Program-made: the position numbers and the translations under genes
Origin: Pseudoflavonifractor sp.
GTDB lineage: Bacteria; Bacteroidota; Bacteroidia; Bacteroidales; Muribaculaceae
Direction: 5' to 3'
NCBI GenBank assembly: GCA_023667145.1
Contig: JAMPAQ010000001.1
Span: 1,502,856-1,566,855, forward strand
DNA length: 64,000 nucleotides
Notes under the pieces: model-generated
The model's input: the letters and a program-made list of their open reading frames with translations, nothing else
Database searches by the model: none
What the model was told of the DNA's origin: nothing
In this document: in pieces, positions 62,644 through 64,000 of the stretch
How the letters are laid out: each line of letters starts with the position of its first letter
Position numbering within the stretch: position 1 is the first letter of the stretch

Positions 62644-62706
62644 AAAGCGGTTGTTATCAATCATGTTACTTTTATTCTACGTATCGTTAAAAATACCTAA
62701 ATATTC

Positions 62707-62744
62707 GGGGGGGGGGTAAATTACCCTAATAATCAATATCTTTG
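62707..62744 (+). promoter_or_regulatory. Promoter with ten-G tract for the last gene
   Basis: Ten consecutive G (62707-62716), then a 20-nt spacer and TATCTTTG (62737-62744). The G run occupies the -33 position, where a TTG is expected. GGGTAA/TTACCC (62714-62726) forms a near-palindrome at the edge. Leader to the ATG at 62792 is about 40 nt. Confidence 0.6.
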
Positions 62745-62791
62745 TGGCATCACTTAGTCGACATAATAAACCAACTTAACATAAACTTTCA

Positions 62792-64000
62792 ATGAAAAAG
62801 ACAATTACACGATTTTCACTGCTTCTGACCCTCGCAATGCCGGCTGCCATCGCGATGGCCGACGTGATTGTCATGCAAGACGGCACGACCATGCAGGTCC
62901 ACAACATTGACGTGGCCTCTAAATGGGTATATTATACCGACACTCCTGATGCGGATGCCGAGATGAGACGCGTGCCGATTGACCGCGTGTTCGGCTACAA
63001 GATAGGCGATGGCGCGATGACGACCATCGGGGCGGCAACTCCCGCGCCTGAGGCACAGAAACCATCCGCGCCAACTTCCGATGGCCCGCAGTTCGTGGCT
63101 CCTGTCCCGGCATCCGACAACGCCGAGCTGATTGCCCGATACAACAACCACCCCCAACTTGAATACCTCGATAAGAAACCGCAACCCGACAAGCTCACCC
63201 ACTACTTCATATCCCTATGGGGCATCGAGGACAACTCCATCCTCTCCGATGATAATGTCGAGATTGGATTCGAGAAGGTCTATCTTGATGGGGATAAGGA
63301 CCGCAGTGTAATTGGCCACTACATCAAGGTGCGCAACAAGACCGCCAAACCGCTGTATGTTGATCTTGCGTCATGCTACAAGATCATGAATGGCGGCTAC
63401 TCAGTCCCCTATTTCACCAACTCGGTCTACAACGAGGGGACCAGTGGCACTGTCGGCGGTTCGCTCAACCTCGGTGCCGTTGCCGGCGCACTCGGGGTCG
63501 GCGGTGCGTTGGGTACGTTGGCAAGCGGTGTGAATGTCGGCAAGAGCAACACCCAGTCGACAGGCATCACGACCGCCGAGCAGCAGATTCTGACTGTCCC
63601 ACCGATGGGTTCTGTCGCCCTCCCCGGCACCAAGGTATCCAACGGCAAGAAGATTCTCGAATGTTACGAACCTATCTATTTCTACAATCCGGATTTATCA
63701 GAGCTACGGAAAGTGTCTAACGTGATGAAATTTGAGTTACACATGACGATTAGCGAGGATATATCCCAGCAAAAGATACTCGACAATCAAAACGCCACCC
63801 GTGAAACTCTCAACATAGGTCGTTGGGCCCAGACTGACTACGCTCTTGACGATACCCCCAAGAAGATAGGCCGTCTTATCACCTACTCCACCTCACCCGA
63901 CTTCTCGACCTACACTACCCTTCCTGTCAACCTCTACATGCGTGGGGCCTTCGGCATCAACCTCGATGGCATCAGCCTCAAAGGCCGCTCCTACTTCTAC
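62792..64000 (+). CDS. Exported protein of unknown function, truncated by the window end
   Basis: The frame from ATG 62792 stays open through 403 codons to the window edge. It starts with a signal peptide (MKKTITRFSLLLTLAMPAAIAMA), then DVIVMQDGTTMQVHNIDVASKWVYY (split here at residues 24-48), a segment of the kind that introduces DUF-type Bacteroidetes envelope proteins. A Pro/Ala linker follows (about 80-110), and a Gly/Ala-rich hydrophobic stretch at about residue 228 (LGAVAGALGVGGALGTLASGV) may insert in a membrane. No catalytic motif was recognised. The gene is downstream of the repeat array behind a poly-G promoter. Confidence 0.8.
   Translation, partial: MKKTITRFSLLLTLAMPAAIAMADVIVMQDGTTMQVHNIDVASKWVYYTDTPDADAEMRRVPIDRVFGYKIGDGAMTTIGAATPAPEAQKPSAPTSDGPQFVAPVPASDNAELIARYNNHPQLEYLDKKPQPDKLTHYFISLWGIEDNSILSDDNVEIGFEKVYLDGDKDRSVIGHYIKVRNKTAKPLYVDLASCYKIMNGGYSVPYFTNSVYNEGTSGTVGGSLNLGAVAGALGVGGALGTLASGVNVGKSNTQSTGITTAEQQILTVPPMGSVALPGTKVSNGKKILECYEPIYFYNPDLSELRKVSNVMKFELHMTISEDISQQKILDNQNATRETLNIGRWAQTDYALDDTPKKIGRLITYSTSPDFSTYTTLPVNLYMRGAFGINLDGISLKGRSYFY

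Larger units (their letters stand above)
62041..62662. repeat. Tandem array of a 169-bp unit (about 3.7 copies) with REPIN-like cores
   Basis: Units begin at 62041, 62210, 62379 and 62548, a constant 169-bp period; the fourth is truncated near 62662. Units 1 and 3 appear identical over their length; units 2 and 4 carry a few substitutions. Each unit has a 79-bp core of two opposed hairpins and a 90-bp spacer. Open frames here are repeat artefacts. No transposase gene is in the window. Confidence 0.95.

Noticed and set aside
62041-62662. CRISPR array
   Set aside because: The period is 169 bp, the spacers are nearly identical to each other rather than unique, and no cas genes are near.

Overview
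The window comes from a Bacteroidales chromosome, most likely a gut Muribaculaceae-type genome. This rests on the SusC/SusD pair, a protein with a type IX secretion (T9SS) sorting domain, family members typical of Bacteroidales (DUF6056-, DUF6769-, DUF1599- and BT_3928-like proteins), and promoters of the Bacteroidetes primary sigma type (TTG, about 20 nt, TAnnTTTG). Coding sequence has moderate GC. The gene content is mostly core metabolism, protein quality control and DNA topology. No rRNA, tRNA, prophage, CRISPR array or insertion sequence was recognised.

Layout. 1-3.7 kb: end of a SusC gene, a SusD lipoprotein and a T9SS-sorted protein. 3.8-6.7 kb: DUF6056-like membrane protein, Fe/Mn superoxide dismutase, and a potassium-channel-like protein with an odd selectivity filter. 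6.8-13.9 kb: purU-hisH-hisA-hisF-hisIE, ftsE, then lysC-lysA. 14.1-20.3 kb: a metal-efflux operon (DUF6769-like, adaptor, CusA/CzcA pump, TolC). 20.4-26.1 kb, minus strand: tig, clpP, clpX, recQ. 26.3-31.5 kb: purL and a PurF-like protein that lacks the N-terminal catalytic cysteine. 31.6-35.3 kb: etfB-etfA-acyl-CoA dehydrogenase. 35.3-36.5 kb: a glycosyltransferase. 36.7-39.7 kb: rplY-pth-S4 protein, then a hemerythrin protein overlapping a LuxR-type regulator. 39.7-43.5 kb, minus strand: DUF1599, DoxX/BT_3928, tpiA, SPOR, folE. 43.5-49.6 kb: a sulfur/biotin neighbourhood (patB, cysK, LuxR regulator, Cys/Met PLP enzyme, bioB, ThiF-like E1). 49.7-58.5 kb: TPR protein and gyrA on the minus strand, clpC and htpG on the plus strand. 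58.6-62 kb: small protein, DUF4136 lipoprotein, and an agmatine-to-putrescine operon. 62.0-62.7 kb: about 3.7 tandem copies of a 169-bp unit, each carrying an inverted REP doublet (REPIN-like). 62.8-64 kb: the start of an unrecognised exported protein, with a ten-G run at its promoter.

How the genes work together: HisH/HisF release AICAR, which enters purine synthesis, and PurU acts on the 10-formyl-THF that AICAR formylation uses. LysC and LysA are the first and last enzymes of lysine synthesis. Trigger factor, ClpXP, ClpC and HtpG form a protein-quality set. The Etf pair takes electrons from the acyl-CoA dehydrogenase. AguA and AguB convert agmatine to putrescine.

The best leads are the REPIN tandem array, the poly-G promoter beside it, the cysteine-less PurF paralogue next to purL, sigma-54-like -24/-12 elements at both clpC and htpG, the non-canonical channel filter, and a ThiF-like enzyme that lacks the zinc cysteines. 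All family names come from reading the proteins by eye; no database search was run.
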